Notes: generated by a model not told the origin, from the sequence alone. Positions 18,892 through 29,972 are shown, numbered from the stretch's first letter. The stretch is DNA of 64,000 nucleotides from Lacimicrobium alkaliphilum (GCF_001466725.1 NZ_CP013650.1:1984001-2048000), one strand, 5' to 3'. Program-made: numbers and translations.

Positions 18892-18917
18892 AGTGGCGCT
18901 TGGTTTGTGTCACCACT
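18892..18917 (+). promoter_or_regulatory. thrS translational operator: hairpin mimicking the tRNA-Thr anticodon arm
   Basis: The outer stem AGTGG/CCACT (18892-18896 with 18913-18917) and inner stem CGC/GTG (one G-T pair) enclose a 7-nt loop TTGGTTT (18900-18906). GGT at loop positions 3-5, after a T at position 2, is the tRNA-Thr(GGU) anticodon layout. It sits 3 bp before the thrS GAGGA ribosome site (18921-18925). In E. coli, ThrRS represses its own mRNA through such an anticodon-like hairpin; the same role is inferred here. Confidence 0.6.
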
Positions 18918-18931
18918 GTTGAGGAATTTAC

Positions 18932-20848
18932 ATGCCCCTGATTACGCTTCCCGATGGCAGTCAACGCCAGTTTGAACAACCCGTTTCTGTGTTAGATGTA
19001 GCCAATGATATCGGCCCGGGCCTGGCCAAGGCCACCATTGCCGGCAAGGTAGATGGAAAACTGACCGATGCCTGCGATCTTATTCACCATGATGCCAGCT
19101 TACAGATCATTACTGCCAAAGATGATGAGGGGCTGGAGATCATCCGCCATTCCTGTGCCCACTTGCTGGGTCACGCCATTAAGCAGCTGTGGCCTGATAC
19201 ACAAATGGCCATTGGCCCGGTTATCGACAATGGCTTCTATTACGATGTGGACCTGGATCATGCCCTGAGTCAGGACGATCTGGATAAACTAGAGAAGCGC
19301 ATGCTCGAACTGGCTAAAACCCAATACGAGGTGGTGAAAGAGGTGGTCAGCTGGCAACAGGCCAGAGATACTTTTGAGCAGCGGGGCGAACCCTACAAGA
19401 TGCAGATTCTGGATGAGAATATCAGCCGCGACGACAAGCCGGCGCTGTATCATCATCAGGAATATACCGATATGTGCCGCGGCCCTCATGTGCCGGGCAT
19501 GAAGTTTTGCCAGCACTTCAAGTTAATGAAAGTGGCAGGCGCGTACTGGCGCGGTGACAGCAACAATAAAATGTTGCAGCGGGTGTATGGCACCGCCTGG
19601 GCCGATAAGAAGCAACTCAAGGCCTATTTGCAGCGCCTGGAAGAAGCGGAAAAACGCGATCACCGTAAAATAGGCAAAGCACTGGATTTATTCCACTGGC
19701 AGGAAGAAGCGCCGGGCATGGTGTTCTGGCACAACGATGGCTGGACTATCTACACCGAGCTGGAAAAGTATATTCGTGAAAAACTGCGCGAATATGAATA
19801 CGACGAAGTAAAAGGCCCGTTGATGATGGACCGCTCTTTGTGGGAGAAGTCCGGTCACTGGGACAAGTACGCCGAGAACATGTTCACCACAGAATCTGAA
19901 AAGCGTGAATATGCCATTAAGCCCATGAACTGCCCTGGCCACGTACAGATCTTTAACCAGGGGCTGAAATCCTATCGCGATCTGCCTTTGCGGATGGCCG
20001 AATTTGGCTGTTGTCACCGTAATGAGCCCTCCGGTGCATTGCACGGATTGATGCGGGTACGTGGATTCACTCAGGACGATGCACATATCTTCTGTACCGA
20101 AGAGCAGATCCTCGCTGAAGTCGGCAGTTGTATCGATATGGTGTATGAAACCTACAAGACTTTTGGTTTTGAAAAGGTTGCGGTAAAGCTCTCTACCCGC
20201 CCTGAAAAGCGCGTGGGCAGCGATGAAATCTGGGATAAATCAGAAAAGGCACTGGCCGAAGCACTGCAGGCCAAAGACATTGAGTTCCAGTATCTGCCCG
20301 GAGAAGGCGCCTTTTACGGCCCCAAGATTGAATTTACATTGCATGACTGTCTGGAGCGTGCCTGGCAATGCGGTACTATTCAGCTTGATTTCTCGATGCC
20401 GGGCCGTCTTGGCAGCACTTATGTGGCCGAAGATGGCGAGCGTAAGGTGCCGGTGATGATCCACCGTGCGATTCTGGGGTCACTGGAGCGTTTTATCGGT
20501 ATACTGACCGAAGAGTATTCGGGGTTGTTTCCATTATGGCTGGCGCCGACTCAGGCGGTGGTACTAAATATTACCGATAATCAGGGTGAATATTCACGTA
20601 ATGTGGTGAAAAAGTTACAACAATCGGGACTTAGAGCAAAGTCTGACTTGAGAAATGAGAAGATAGGCTTTAAAATCCGCGAGCACACTTTACGGCGAGT
20701 GCCGTATATGCTGGTTGTCGGTGATAAAGAAATGGAAGCTGGCGAGGTAGCAGTACGGACGCGCAAAGGTGAGGACTTGGGTAAATTGAGTGTTGAAGAC
20801 TTTATTAAGCTTGCAACACAACAGGTCGATAGCAAACTAATTGATTAA
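18932..20848 (+). CDS. thrS: Threonyl-tRNA synthetase
   Basis: 638 aa (E. coli 642). Class II synthetase. Domains in order: TGS (about 1-62), editing domain (about 65-225, with [16 protein letters not shown], which removes mischarged serine), catalytic core (about 240-530) and anticodon-binding domain (about 535-638). The zinc ligands are Cys in MNCPGH, His in [13 protein letters not shown] and His in [12 protein letters not shown]. It is first gene of the conserved thrS-infC-rpmI-rplT-pheS-pheT-ihfA block. Its leader carries an anticodon-like hairpin, which suggests autoregulation. Confidence 0.97.
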   Translation: MPLITLPDGSQRQFEQPVSVLDVANDIGPGLAKATIAGKVDGKLTDACDLIHHDASLQIITAKDDEGLEIIRHSCAHLLGHAIKQLWPDTQMAIGPVIDNGFYYDVDLDHALSQDDLDKLEKRMLELAKTQYEVVKEVVSWQQARDTFEQRGEPYKMQILDENISRDDKPALYHHQEYTDMCRGPHVPGMKFCQHFKLMKVAGAYWRGDSNNKMLQRVYGTAWADKKQLKAYLQRLEEAEKRDHRKIGKALDLFHWQEEAPGMVFWHNDGWTIYTELEKYIREKLREYEYDEVKGPLMMDRSLWEKSGHWDKYAENMFTTESEKREYAIKPMNCPGHVQIFNQGLKSYRDLPLRMAEFGCCHRNEPSGALHGLMRVRGFTQDDAHIFCTEEQILAEVGSCIDMVYETYKTFGFEKVAVKLSTRPEKRVGSDEIWDKSEKALAEALQAKDIEFQYLPGEGAFYGPKIEFTLHDCLERAWQCGTIQLDFSMPGRLGSTYVAEDGERKVPVMIHRAILGSLERFIGILTEEYSGLFPLWLAPTQAVVLNITDNQGEYSRNVVKKLQQSGLRAKSDLRNEKIGFKIREHTLRRVPYMLVVGDKEMEAGEVAVRTRKGEDLGKLSVEDFIKLATQQVDSKLID

Positions 20849-20867
20849 TTTCGTGGAGGAATAGCAC

Positions 20868-21410
20868 ATTAAAGGCGCTAACAATCGGGGTCAAGATTCG
20901 GCAAAAGCCCGCATTAACGAAGAAATAAAACTAAAAGAAGTTCGTTTGATCGGTATGGATGGTGATCAGTTGGGGATTGTATCTCTGACTGAAGCATTGG
21001 AAAAAGCAGCTGAAGTAGAGCTGGACTTGGTTGAGATTAGCCCCAATGCCGAGCCGCCAGTCTGTAAGATCATGGACTACGGCAAATTCCTTTTCGAAAA
21101 GAGTAAGGCTCAGAAAGAGCAAAAGAAAAAGACAAAGCAAATTCAGGTCAAGGAGGTGAAATTCCGCCCTGGCACTGATGAAGGCGATTACCAGGTCAAA
21201 CTGCGCAACCTGCGTCGCTTTCTCGAAGGGGGTGATAAAACCAAAGTCACGATCCGCTTCCGCGGCCGTGAAATGGCACACCAGGAGATTGGCATTGATC
21301 TTCTCAATCGGATTAAAACCGATTTGGAAGAACTGGCCACCTGCGAGTCTTTCCCCAGAAGGGTGGAAGGCAGACAGATGATCATGGTGCTGGCCCCCAT
21401 TAAGAAGTAG
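20868..21410 (+). CDS. infC: Translation initiation factor IF-3, AUU start
   Basis: 180 aa, as in E. coli. IF-3 keeps 30S subunits free and rejects non-standard start codons. No ATG, GTG or TTG fits: the first ATG (20946) would remove 26 conserved residues. ATT at 20868 follows a GGAGGA site (20855-20860) with 7-bp spacing and gives (M)[20 protein letters not shown], which aligns with the family N-terminus. The AUU start lets IF-3 repress its own synthesis, as established in E. coli. The C-terminal domain includes [16 protein letters not shown]. Confidence 0.96.
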   Translation: MKGANNRGQDSAKARINEEIKLKEVRLIGMDGDQLGIVSLTEALEKAAEVELDLVEISPNAEPPVCKIMDYGKFLFEKSKAQKEQKKKTKQIQVKEVKFRPGTDEGDYQVKLRNLRRFLEGGDKTKVTIRFRGREMAHQEIGIDLLNRIKTDLEELATCESFPRRVEGRQMIMVLAPIKK

Positions 21411-21494
21411 TAAAGGTTTACAAGTATTTTGGTGACTGCGCACTAAAATCACCTTGCTGCTGGTTTTTAACATTAACAATGCGGAGTTTTAGCA

Positions 21495-21692
21495 ATGTCT
21501 AAAATGAAGAGTAACAGCGGTGCTGCGAAGCGATTCAAAAAATCAGCTTCCGGTCGCTTTAAAACAAAACAGTCTCACTTGCGTCACATTCTGACCAAGA
21601 AGAGCTCTAAGCGTAAACGCCACTTGCGTGGTAAAAAACTGGCCCATGATTCGGATACTGCGTTAATCCAACGCATGTTGCCGTACGCTTAA
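21495..21692 (+). CDS. rpmI: 50S ribosomal protein L35 (bL35)
   Basis: 65 aa, highly basic, with the conserved [21 protein letters not shown] and [12 protein letters not shown] segments. A GCGGAG ribosome site precedes the ATG. In E. coli L20 represses rpmI-rplT translation through the leader; the 84-bp spacer after infC (21411-21494) can hold such structure but I did not identify a specific one. Confidence 0.97.
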   Translation: MSKMKSNSGAAKRFKKSASGRFKTKQSHLRHILTKKSSKRKRHLRGKKLAHDSDTALIQRMLPYA

Positions 21693-21712
21693 GCACAAAG
21701 GAGACTTAAAAG

Positions 21713-22069
21713 ATGGCAAGAGTAAAACGTGGTGTTATTGCACGTGCCCGTCATAAAAAGGTACTGAAGCAAGCCAAAGGTTATTACGGAGCCCGTTCAC
21801 GGGTCTATCGCGTTGCTGTACAGGCGGTTACCAAGGCCGGCCAGTATGCATACCGTGACCGTCGTCAGAAGAAACGTCAATTCCGTCAACTGTGGATTGC
21901 ACGTATCAATGCGGCCTCCCGTCAGAATGGTTTGTCATACAGCCGTTTCATTAACGGTCTGAAAAAGGCGTCTGTCGAAATTGATCGTAAGATCCTGGCC
22001 GACATCGCTGTACATGACAAAACAGCTTTCAGCGCACTGGTAGAAACTGCCAAAGGCGCATTAGCTTAA
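21713..22069 (+). CDS. rplT: 50S ribosomal protein L20 (bL20)
   Basis: 118 aa, full length. [19 protein letters not shown] and [17 protein letters not shown] are the invariant N-terminal part, needed in early 50S assembly. An AAAGGAGA ribosome site lies 20 bp after rpmI ends. Followed by a strong terminator at 22102. Confidence 0.98.
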   Translation: MARVKRGVIARARHKKVLKQAKGYYGARSRVYRVAVQAVTKAGQYAYRDRRQKKRQFRQLWIARINAASRQNGLSYSRFINGLKKASVEIDRKILADIAVHDKTAFSALVETAKGALA

Positions 22070-22101
22070 TTTAAACCATTAAGCTTAAGTTCTTTCTTGG
22101 G

Positions 22102-22135
22102 AAACGGGGAGCCGGATGCTCCCCGTTTTCTTTTC
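22102..22135 (+). terminator. Terminator after rplT
   Basis: An 11-bp perfect stem (AAACGGGGAGC / GCTCCCCGTTT) with a 5-nt loop and trailing T-rich tract. Confidence 0.9.
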
Positions 22136-22203
22136 CAGAATCAGAACTACATTCCTTGCTTGCGCAGAATAGTTACAACAATGCGAAAGTGTAGCGATAA
22201 GCT

Positions 22204-23270
<1,067 letters not shown>

Positions 23271-23280
23271 GATTCGGTGA

Positions 23281-25674
23281 ATGAAATTCAGTGAGAAGTG
23301 GTTAAGAGACTGGGTTAATCCGCAAATATCCAGCGACGAACTGGCCGAACAGTTATCTATGGCCGGGCTGGAAGTGGATGGCACTGAGGCTGTTGCTCCG
23401 GCATTTTCCGGTGTCGTGGTGGGTGAAGTAGTGGAATGTGGCCAGCACCCTGATGCGGATAAATTGCAGGTAACCAAAGTGGACGCAGGGCAGGGTGAGC
23501 TGTTGGATATCGTCTGCGGCGCGCCGAACTGCCGTCAGGGACTGAAGGTGGCGGTCGCCGTTGTTGGTGCCGTATTACCTGGCGATTTTAAGATTAAAAA
23601 GGCCAAACTCCGTGGCCAGCCCTCCAATGGCATGCTCTGCTCCTGGTCTGAGCTGGGCCTCTCTGATGATCACGATGGCATTCTGGAACTGCCAGCCGAT
23701 ACCCCTGTGGGTACTGATTTTCGCCAATTGCTGCAATTAGATGATATCAGCATCGAAGTGGACCTGACCCCAAACCGCGCAGATTGTCTGGGTATTAAGG
23801 GTATCGCAAGAGAGGTTGGGGTACTGACCCGGACCGATGTCAATCACCTGGCGATTGAGCCTGTGGCGCCGGTCAGCGACAGTAAACGCAATATTTCCTT
23901 GCAGGCCCCTTCAGCCTGCCCCCGTTATCTGGGCCGGGTTATCGAAAATATCAATATGGACGCCGTCACACCGCTGTGGATGAAAGAAAGACTGCGTCGC
24001 AGTGGTATTCGCAGCATCGATCCTGTGGTGGATGTGACCAACTATGTATTGTTGGAGCTGGGTCATCCCATGCATGCCTTCGATAACGATGTGCTTGAGG
24101 GCGATATTCTGGTACGGCTGGCCACGCCAGAGGAAAAACTGGTGCTACTGGATGGTGAAGAGGTCGGACTGAATACCGATACGCTGGTGATTGCCGATGA
24201 GAAGAAACCTCTGGCTATGGCCGGTATTTTCGGCGGTAAAGCCTCAGGTGTTACCGATAACAGCCGTAATATTTTCCTGGAAAGTGCATTTTTTGCCCCT
24301 GATGCCATCATGGGCCGCGCCCGCCAGTATGGTCTGCATACGGACGCATCCCATCGTTATGAACGCGGCGTTGACCCACAGCTTCAGCGCGACGCCATGG
24401 AACGGGCCACGGCTTTATTGCTGGAGATAGTCGGCGGTACACCGGGCCCTGTGGTTGAGGCGAAAAGTCAGGCCGATTTGCCGGCGGCGGCAAATGTGAG
24501 TTTGCGTCGTGACAGGCTGGATAGGGTCATAGGACTTCATATCGACGCCGACAGGGTCAGCGATATTCTCAAACGCCTGGGCTTTGAGGTCAGTTACAGT
24601 GAAAACGAGCAGCGCTGGCAGGTCAGTGTACCCTCCTATCGTTTTGATATCAGTATTGAAGAAGATCTGATTGAAGAAGTAGCACGGGTCTACGGTTATC
24701 ATAATGTGCCGGAAGTGGCCCCGGTTGCCAGTCTGAAAATGAATGGCCAGCCCGAGCAGCAAACGCCCCTTAGCCTGCTGAAGCAGCGTCTTATCAGTGC
24801 TGGCTTTCAGGAGGCTATTACCTATTCGTTTGTCGATCCTAAAGTGCAGCAGAGCCTGTTCCCTGATTTAACGCCTCTGGACCTGCCTCATCCTATTTCT
24901 GTGGACATGTCCTCTATGCGGGTCAGCCTGTGGCCCGGTTTGTTGCAGGCGGTGTCCTACAATCAGAAGCGTCAGCAATCGACGCTGGCGCTGTTTGAGA
25001 CTGGCCTGCGCTTTGTGCCGGATAGCAGTGAAACCACTGGCGTTCGCCAGCAGGCGGTGATCGGTGGGGTGATGGCGGGATTACGCCAGGCTGAACACTG
25101 GGATCTGCAAACCACTGCAGTGGACTTTTTTGACCTGAAAGCGGCGGTTGAGAGCCTGTTGGCAACAACCTCTGCGCCGCAATCTTTCAGCTTTAAGGCG
25201 GTTCAGCATAGTGCATTGCATCCTGGGCAGGCTGCAGCGGTGTATCGTGGAGATCGTCAGATAGGCATACTTGGTGCCTTGCATCCACAGTTTGAGAAGT
25301 CGCTGAAGTTAAATGGCCGGGCCTTTGTGTTTGAAATCGAACTTGAGGCTTTGTGTCAGCGCAGTCTTCCCCAGGCTGAGGAGATCTCCCGTTACCCTGC
25401 GAACCGGCGGGATATCGCTGTTGTTGTCGATGAACAGCATGCATTGGGAGATATATTACGATGCATAGAAAAATTTGGCGGAAATCAACTAGTTGGCCTA
25501 AACTTGTTTGACATCTATAAGGGTAAAGGTATTGCCGAAGGGCACCATAGTCTGGCAATATCAATGACTCTGCAGGATCCGGCGAGAACTCTCGAAGAAC
25601 ATGAGATTCAGGCTGTGGTAGAACGTATTCTGGCTGCATTGTCAGAAAAATTTGGTGCATCTCTGAGGGATTAA
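23281..25674 (+). CDS. pheT: Phenylalanyl-tRNA synthetase beta subunit
   Basis: 797 aa (E. coli 795). Structural, editing and tRNA-binding subunit. Domains in order: EMAP/OB-like tRNA-binding domain (about 40-150, [18 protein letters not shown]), B3/B4 editing domain (about 210-385, including [11 protein letters not shown]), B5 domain (about 400-475), a degenerate class II core, and the ferredoxin-like anticodon-binding domain (about 700-797). ihfA starts 4 bp after the stop codon. Confidence 0.97.
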   Translation: MKFSEKWLRDWVNPQISSDELAEQLSMAGLEVDGTEAVAPAFSGVVVGEVVECGQHPDADKLQVTKVDAGQGELLDIVCGAPNCRQGLKVAVAVVGAVLPGDFKIKKAKLRGQPSNGMLCSWSELGLSDDHDGILELPADTPVGTDFRQLLQLDDISIEVDLTPNRADCLGIKGIAREVGVLTRTDVNHLAIEPVAPVSDSKRNISLQAPSACPRYLGRVIENINMDAVTPLWMKERLRRSGIRSIDPVVDVTNYVLLELGHPMHAFDNDVLEGDILVRLATPEEKLVLLDGEEVGLNTDTLVIADEKKPLAMAGIFGGKASGVTDNSRNIFLESAFFAPDAIMGRARQYGLHTDASHRYERGVDPQLQRDAMERATALLLEIVGGTPGPVVEAKSQADLPAAANVSLRRDRLDRVIGLHIDADRVSDILKRLGFEVSYSENEQRWQVSVPSYRFDISIEEDLIEEVARVYGYHNVPEVAPVASLKMNGQPEQQTPLSLLKQRLISAGFQEAITYSFVDPKVQQSLFPDLTPLDLPHPISVDMSSMRVSLWPGLLQAVSYNQKRQQSTLALFETGLRFVPDSSETTGVRQQAVIGGVMAGLRQAEHWDLQTTAVDFFDLKAAVESLLATTSAPQSFSFKAVQHSALHPGQAAAVYRGDRQIGILGALHPQFEKSLKLNGRAFVFEIELEALCQRSLPQAEEISRYPANRRDIAVVVDEQHALGDILRCIEKFGGNQLVGLNLFDIYKGKGIAEGHHSLAISMTLQDPARTLEEHEIQAVVERILAALSEKFGASLRD

Positions 25675-25677
25675 ATT

Positions 25678-25974
25678 ATGGCGCTGACCAAAGCCGATAT
25701 GGCGGAACATTTGTTTGAAAAACTAGGCATTAACAAACGTGATGCTAAGGACCTGGTGGAAGCGTTTTTTGAGGAAGTCAGAGAAGCGCTGGAATCCGGT
25801 GAACAGGTCAAATTATCAGGATTTGGCAACTTTGATCTGCGTGAGAAGAACGAACGGCCCGGGAGAAATCCTAAAACCGGTGAAGACATTCCCATCAAGG
25901 CCCGTCGGGTAGTGACTTTCCGACCCGGACAGAAGCTGAAAAGCCGGGTTGAAAGCAGTAAGCCCCTAAGCTGA
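25678..25974 (+). CDS. ihfA: Integration host factor subunit alpha
   Basis: 98 aa. It pairs with IhfB to bend DNA sharply at specific sites in replication, recombination and transcription. The beta-arm tip segment [20 protein letters not shown] contains the intercalating Pro. [24 protein letters not shown] is the alpha-subunit start, which separates it from HU and IhfB. It ends the thrS-to-ihfA block. Confidence 0.97.
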   Translation: MALTKADMAEHLFEKLGINKRDAKDLVEAFFEEVREALESGEQVKLSGFGNFDLREKNERPGRNPKTGEDIPIKARRVVTFRPGQKLKSRVESSKPLS

Positions 25975-25992
25975 GCTGACTATAAAATACAG

Positions 25993-26019
25993 AACGCACC
26001 TTAAAAGGTGCGTTTTTTG
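25993..26019 (+). terminator. Terminator after ihfA
   Basis: Perfect 10-bp stem (AACGCACCTT / AAGGTGCGTT), 2-nt spacer, then T6. The following 26020-26206 shows no other feature I can support. Confidence 0.88.
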
Positions 26020-26206
26020 TATTCTACGTTTATGCAGATCACACTATGCGCCAGTCAGCTGAAGATCGCCTGAAACGCTCCGGACATTTACCGGTGTTTA
26101 GTGCGTAGACAGATTGATCTTAAGCCCCGGATTAACGTACAAGGTTGATTAAATCAGTCTGTGGGCGTTCAGGTGCCCGCTGTTAAACTCAGGTAGTGTT
26201 AATGTC

Positions 26207-27157
26207 ATGGCTCATACCATCAATAAACCTTTAGTCGGCATCAGCAGTTGTGTGCTGGGAGAAAAAGTGCGTTATGACGGCGGTCATAAACGCTCGGCTT
26301 TTGTTACGGATTCGCTGGCTGATTTTGTCCGTTTTGTGCCCGCCTGCCCGGAGATGGGTATTGGCATGCCGGTGCCCAGACCCACTATTCATATCAGAGA
26401 GATAGATGAGCAGCAGCGATTGACCGACAGTCGCGATGCGAATTTGGATCATACCGACAAAATGCAGGCGTTTTTTTCTGCAAGATTACCGCAACTAAGC
26501 AAACTCGATGGTTATGTTCTGGCGGCCAAGTCTCCAAGTTGTGGTATGGAGCGAATCAAGGTTTACTCAGATAAGGGCGAATTGCTGCACCGCAAGGGGC
26601 AGGGGCTGTTTGTACAACTGCTCAAACAACAATTTCCTGACCTGCCAATGGAGGAAGATGGTCGCCTGAATGACGAGGGGTTAAGAGAGAGTTTTATCAC
26701 CCGTTTATTCGCCTATCATGATTTTCGCCAGCAGGTTACTGAACAGCTCAGCACCGGAGCTCTGGTGGGTTTTCACAGCCAGTACAAAATGCTGGTGATG
26801 GCATACAACCCTCAGGCTTATCAGGCTCTGGGCCGGTTGGTTGCCGGGGCCAAAGGTCAGGAAGAGGTCACCGCCCGCCAGTACCTGACATTGATGATGC
26901 ATGCATTGAGCAAGCCCACCAACAGGCGTAAACATACTAATGTGCTGATGCATTTTCAGGGCTATTTTAAAAAGCAGCTGGATAAAGCGGATAAGCAGGA
27001 ATTATCTGAACAGATAGATAAATACCGGCGCGGCTATCTGCCCTTAATGGCGCCGGTGACTTTGTTGCGCCATCATCTTAAAAACCATCCTAATAGCTAT
27101 CTGCAGCAACAGCGTTATTTACAGCCTTATCCTGAAGCGCTGGGGTTAAGGGGCTAA
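26207..27157 (+). CDS. DUF523/DUF1722 fusion protein (YbgA-like)
   Basis: 316 aa. The N-terminal DUF523 domain (about 1-150) starts VGISSCVLGEKVRYDGGHKR and includes AAKSPSCGMERIKVY; its cysteines suggest metal or sulfur chemistry. The C-terminal DUF1722/YbgA domain (about 190-305) has KPTNRRKHTNVLMHFQGYFKK and YRRGYLPLMAPVTLLRHHL. In E. coli ybgA directly precedes phr, as here with only one base between stop and start. The domain's role is unproven, although the link with photolyase is widespread. Confidence 0.88.
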   Translation: MAHTINKPLVGISSCVLGEKVRYDGGHKRSAFVTDSLADFVRFVPACPEMGIGMPVPRPTIHIREIDEQQRLTDSRDANLDHTDKMQAFFSARLPQLSKLDGYVLAAKSPSCGMERIKVYSDKGELLHRKGQGLFVQLLKQQFPDLPMEEDGRLNDEGLRESFITRLFAYHDFRQQVTEQLSTGALVGFHSQYKMLVMAYNPQAYQALGRLVAGAKGQEEVTARQYLTLMMHALSKPTNRRKHTNVLMHFQGYFKKQLDKADKQELSEQIDKYRRGYLPLMAPVTLLRHHLKNHPNSYLQQQRYLQPYPEALGLRG

Positions 27158-27158
27158 T

Positions 27159-28598
27159 ATGTCTGCCTTAGTCTGGTTAAGAAGCGATCTGAGATCTGTC
27201 TGGCATTCACCTTTTAGTTATGCGACTGAGCATCACAGTGAGGTGAGTGCAGTGTTTTTTGTTACTCACAAGCAATGGCAACATTATGGTCTGGCCACCA
27301 TTAAACTGGATTTGCTGGTACGCAGACTACTGGAGCTGAAAAATGAGTTACAGGCCAGAGGCATCGGGCTGAATCTGGTCAGCGTACCAACCTTTGCTGA
27401 TATTCCTGAGACACTGGCAACATTATGCCGGGAACATGACATTACCAAGCTGTACTTTAACGCCGAGTATGAATTGGATGAGCGCAACAGAGATAAAGCG
27501 GTTAAGGTCAGGCTGGCTGAAGAAGGCGTCGAATCTGGTGTGTTTCATGATACCTGTGCCTGTCGCCCGGATAAGATTCTGAATCAGAGCGCTGAGCCCT
27601 ACAAGGTGTTCACGCCCTATTTTAAGGTCTGGCTGGAGCAACTTAAATCTACATTAATGCCGGTTCCCGGCATTAAAAAGGTCAGTCAGAGTCAGATATT
27701 TAAGCAAAGTCTGAGCACCGATGAGGATTTGATATCCGGGTTGTTAACCCAGGAGTCTGATGACTGGCCTGCTGCTCAGGAGGCGATATTGCAGCGCTTG
27801 TCCGGATATCTTGAGGAGGATGTGGCTGAATATAACGAGCTGCGGGATATTCCGTCACAACCTGGTACCAGTAAGCTTTCACCATACTTCTCAATGGGCT
27901 CGCTAAGCCCGGTGCAGGTCGCTAATGCCATGCTTAACCGCTTTGGTGATAAGCTGTTTGAACCTGGTGGTGGTGCCTATACCTGGCTGAAGGAACTGGC
28001 CTGGCGGGATTTTTATCGCTATGTGATGTATCACTTTCCCCATGTCTGCCGGCACCAGTGCTTTTCAACTAAGTACGATAGCTTTGCTTGGCAATCAGAC
28101 AAGATATTGTTTAAAGCCTGGTGTGAAGGTCAGACCGGTTATCCTATTGTGGATGCAGCCATGCGCTGCCTGAATCAAACGGGCTGGATGCATAACCGGT
28201 TGCGGATGGTGGTTGCGAGTTTTCTGGCCAAGCATTTGCGATTGCCCTGGCGCTGGGGTGAAGACTATTTTATGAATAAGCTTATTGATGGCGATTTTGC
28301 CTCCAACAACGGTGGCTGGCAATGGAGCGCATCCACAGGTACTGATGCCGCTCCCTATTTTCGTATATTTAATCCGGCCAGCCAGGGTAAGCGCTACGAC
28401 GAAGAGGGCGAGTTTTTATTGAAATGGGTGCCTGAGCTATCGGCTGTACCGAAAAAATACCTGCATGAGCCACAAAAATGGTCAGAGGCTGCCAGCCTTA
28501 ATTATCCGGTGCCTGTGGTTGAACATAAGCAGGCTGTGAGTGAGACCAAGGCTCAATTTGCGAATTTTCTCAGGTCGTCCACAGAGTCTCAGAAATAA
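27159..28598 (+). CDS. phrB: Deoxyribodipyrimidine photolyase (class I CPD photolyase)
   Basis: 479 aa (E. coli 472). It uses light and FADH- to split cyclobutane pyrimidine dimers. The N-terminal antenna-cofactor domain covers about 1-130. The FAD domain shows KLSPYFSMGSLSPVQV, TWLKELAWRDFYRYVMYHFP, TGYPIVDAAMRCLNQTGWMHNRLRM and DYFMNKLIDGDFASNNGGWQWSAS; the Asn-Gly-Gly-Trp-Gln-Trp stretch favours photolyase over DASH cryptochrome. Translationally coupled to the YbgA-like gene. Confidence 0.95.
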   Translation: MSALVWLRSDLRSVWHSPFSYATEHHSEVSAVFFVTHKQWQHYGLATIKLDLLVRRLLELKNELQARGIGLNLVSVPTFADIPETLATLCREHDITKLYFNAEYELDERNRDKAVKVRLAEEGVESGVFHDTCACRPDKILNQSAEPYKVFTPYFKVWLEQLKSTLMPVPGIKKVSQSQIFKQSLSTDEDLISGLLTQESDDWPAAQEAILQRLSGYLEEDVAEYNELRDIPSQPGTSKLSPYFSMGSLSPVQVANAMLNRFGDKLFEPGGGAYTWLKELAWRDFYRYVMYHFPHVCRHQCFSTKYDSFAWQSDKILFKAWCEGQTGYPIVDAAMRCLNQTGWMHNRLRMVVASFLAKHLRLPWRWGEDYFMNKLIDGDFASNNGGWQWSASTGTDAAPYFRIFNPASQGKRYDEEGEFLLKWVPELSAVPKKYLHEPQKWSEAASLNYPVPVVEHKQAVSETKAQFANFLRSSTESQK

Positions 28599-28601
28599 GA
28601 C

Positions 28602-28631
28602 AAAAAAAGCGGCTTGTCAGCCGCTTTTTTT
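28602..28631. terminator. Bidirectional terminator between phrB and the basic-protein gene
   Basis: Stem AAGCGGC / GCCGCTT with TTGTCA loop, flanked by A and T runs of seven, serving two convergent genes. Confidence 0.9.
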
Positions 28632-28658
28632 CTGTTCAGAGTTTTCCTTACCGGTTTC

Positions 28659-29042
28659 TTACCGGGGCAGGCGACACTGATGATCTTTATTCGTCAGTTG
28701 TTCGGCCCACATGGCTTTAACTGAAAAGTCAGAGCTTTTGGCTTTTTTAGCTTTCTTGGCTTTTGCCGGTGCTGCTGCTTTTTTCGCAGCAGGTTTGGCT
28801 TTTTCTTTGGCCGGAGCAGCCTTTTTCTCAACCGCTTTCTCTGCCTTTGCAGCCGGAGCTTTGGTTTTCTTGTCCGCAGAGAGTGAATCGGCCAGTTCTT
28901 CCAACTGAGCCAGGCGCATATTCTTGCCGCCATCTACGCTGTACCAGCCGCCTTTGGCTTCCAGTTTTGGTGCTTTACCCTTCGCAGCTTTATAGGCAGC
29001 GGTGAATTTTTCTATGACTTGCTCTTTATCCAGTTTACTCAT
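28659..29042 (-). CDS. Lys/Ala-rich histone-H1-like small basic protein
   Basis: 127 aa. The N-terminal region (about 1-55) is ordered and ends GGWYSVDGGKNMRLAQLEELAD. The middle (about 56-102) is low-complexity Lys/Ala/Pro (AKEKAKPAAKKAAAPAKAKK), like histone H1 tails and bacterial nucleoid proteins. A short C-terminal patch (SSDFSVKAMWAEQLTNKDHQCRLPR) follows. DNA binding is inferred from charge alone. An unusual pair of 22-bp repeats sits just upstream (29098-29148). Confidence 0.72.
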   Translation of the reverse strand: MSKLDKEQVIEKFTAAYKAAKGKAPKLEAKGGWYSVDGGKNMRLAQLEELADSLSADKKTKAPAAKAEKAVEKKAAPAKEKAKPAAKKAAAPAKAKKAKKAKSSDFSVKAMWAEQLTNKDHQCRLPR

Positions 29043-29097
29043 AATTAGAGATCTCTTAATACTTTTATCAGTACCTTTATTTTGAGTGATTAAAAAC

Positions 29098-29148
29098 GCA
29101 GAATGGGTATGTATACCTTTAACAAGGCAGAATGAGTATATATACCTT
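29098..29148. promoter_or_regulatory. Two direct repeats, putative operator of the basic-protein/nif3 spacer
   Basis: GCAGAATGGGTATGTATACC at 29098 and GCAGAATGAGTATATATACC at 29127 (each followed by TT) differ at two positions over 22 bp and are 29 bp apart. Each holds a dyad-like core (GGTATGTATACC, AGTATATATACC). The 29-bp spacing is close to three helical turns, as expected for cooperative binding by one regulator. The regulator is unknown. Confidence 0.5.
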
Positions 29149-29207
29149 GTTTGCTTTTTAATGTCTAATTTTCACCCCATTTGTTAACAAAACAGGCGAT
29201 TTTTAAC

Positions 29208-29966
29208 GTGATAGTGCGAGATAAACTGACTGAGTATCTGAATAAACTGCTTTCTCCTGACAGCATCAGGGACTATTGCCCAAACGGTTTACAGGTTGAG
29301 GGTAAAAGCCAGATCCATAAGCTGGTGACCGGTGTCACCGCCAGTCAGGCTCTGATTGATAAGGCAATTGCAATCGATGCAGATGCCATTTTTGTGCACC
29401 ATGGCTATTTCTGGAAAGGAGAAAACCCGTGTATTAAGGGCATGAAAAAGCGCAGACTGGCCAGTTTGCTTGCTCATGATATAAACCTCTATGCCTATCA
29501 TTTGCCGCTGGATATCCATCCTGTGCTTGGCAATAACGCACAACTTGCACGGCTGCTGGATATTCAGGTCAGCGGTGGACTGGACGCCACTGATCCGAAA
29601 TCTGTTGCGATGCGCGGGCGCTTAGAGACCCCGCTGTCGGTGTCCCAGTTAAGCGAACGAATTACCCGGCGCCTTGCCAGACAGCCTCTGACAGAGGCGA
29701 ATGAAGACAAGCGCATCAGCACGGTGGCCTGGTGCACGGGCGGTGGGCAGGGCTTTATTGAGCAGGCTGCAGAGCAGGGCATCGACGCCTTTATTACCGG
29801 GGAAGTGTCTGAGCAGACCATACATACGGCCAGAGAGGCGGGTATTGCATTTTTTGCAGCAGGCCATCACGCTACCGAGCGTTATGGTGCTAAAGCAGTC
29901 GGGGAACACCTGGCAGGGCAGCTTGATCTGCAGGTGGAATTTATCGATATCGACAACCCGGCATAA
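29208..29966 (+). CDS. Nif3-like dinuclear metal-centre protein (YbgI family)
   Basis: 252 aa from GTG 29208 (E. coli YbgI 247). Hexameric ring protein with a two-metal site; proposed as a GTP cyclohydrolase 1-like or metal-dependent hydrolase, activity unsettled. Metal ligands are visible in FVHHGYFWKG and AGHHATERYG, and WCTGGGQGFIEQA and FITGEVSEQTIH are family signatures. The frame is open to a TTG at 29181, but GTG 29208 (or 29214) fits the family length and has an AGGCGA element upstream. cmoM follows 6 bp later. Confidence 0.9.
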   Translation: MIVRDKLTEYLNKLLSPDSIRDYCPNGLQVEGKSQIHKLVTGVTASQALIDKAIAIDADAIFVHHGYFWKGENPCIKGMKKRRLASLLAHDINLYAYHLPLDIHPVLGNNAQLARLLDIQVSGGLDATDPKSVAMRGRLETPLSVSQLSERITRRLARQPLTEANEDKRISTVAWCTGGGQGFIEQAAEQGIDAFITGEVSEQTIHTAREAGIAFFAAGHHATERYGAKAVGEHLAGQLDLQVEFIDIDNPA

Positions 29967-29972
29967 ATATTC

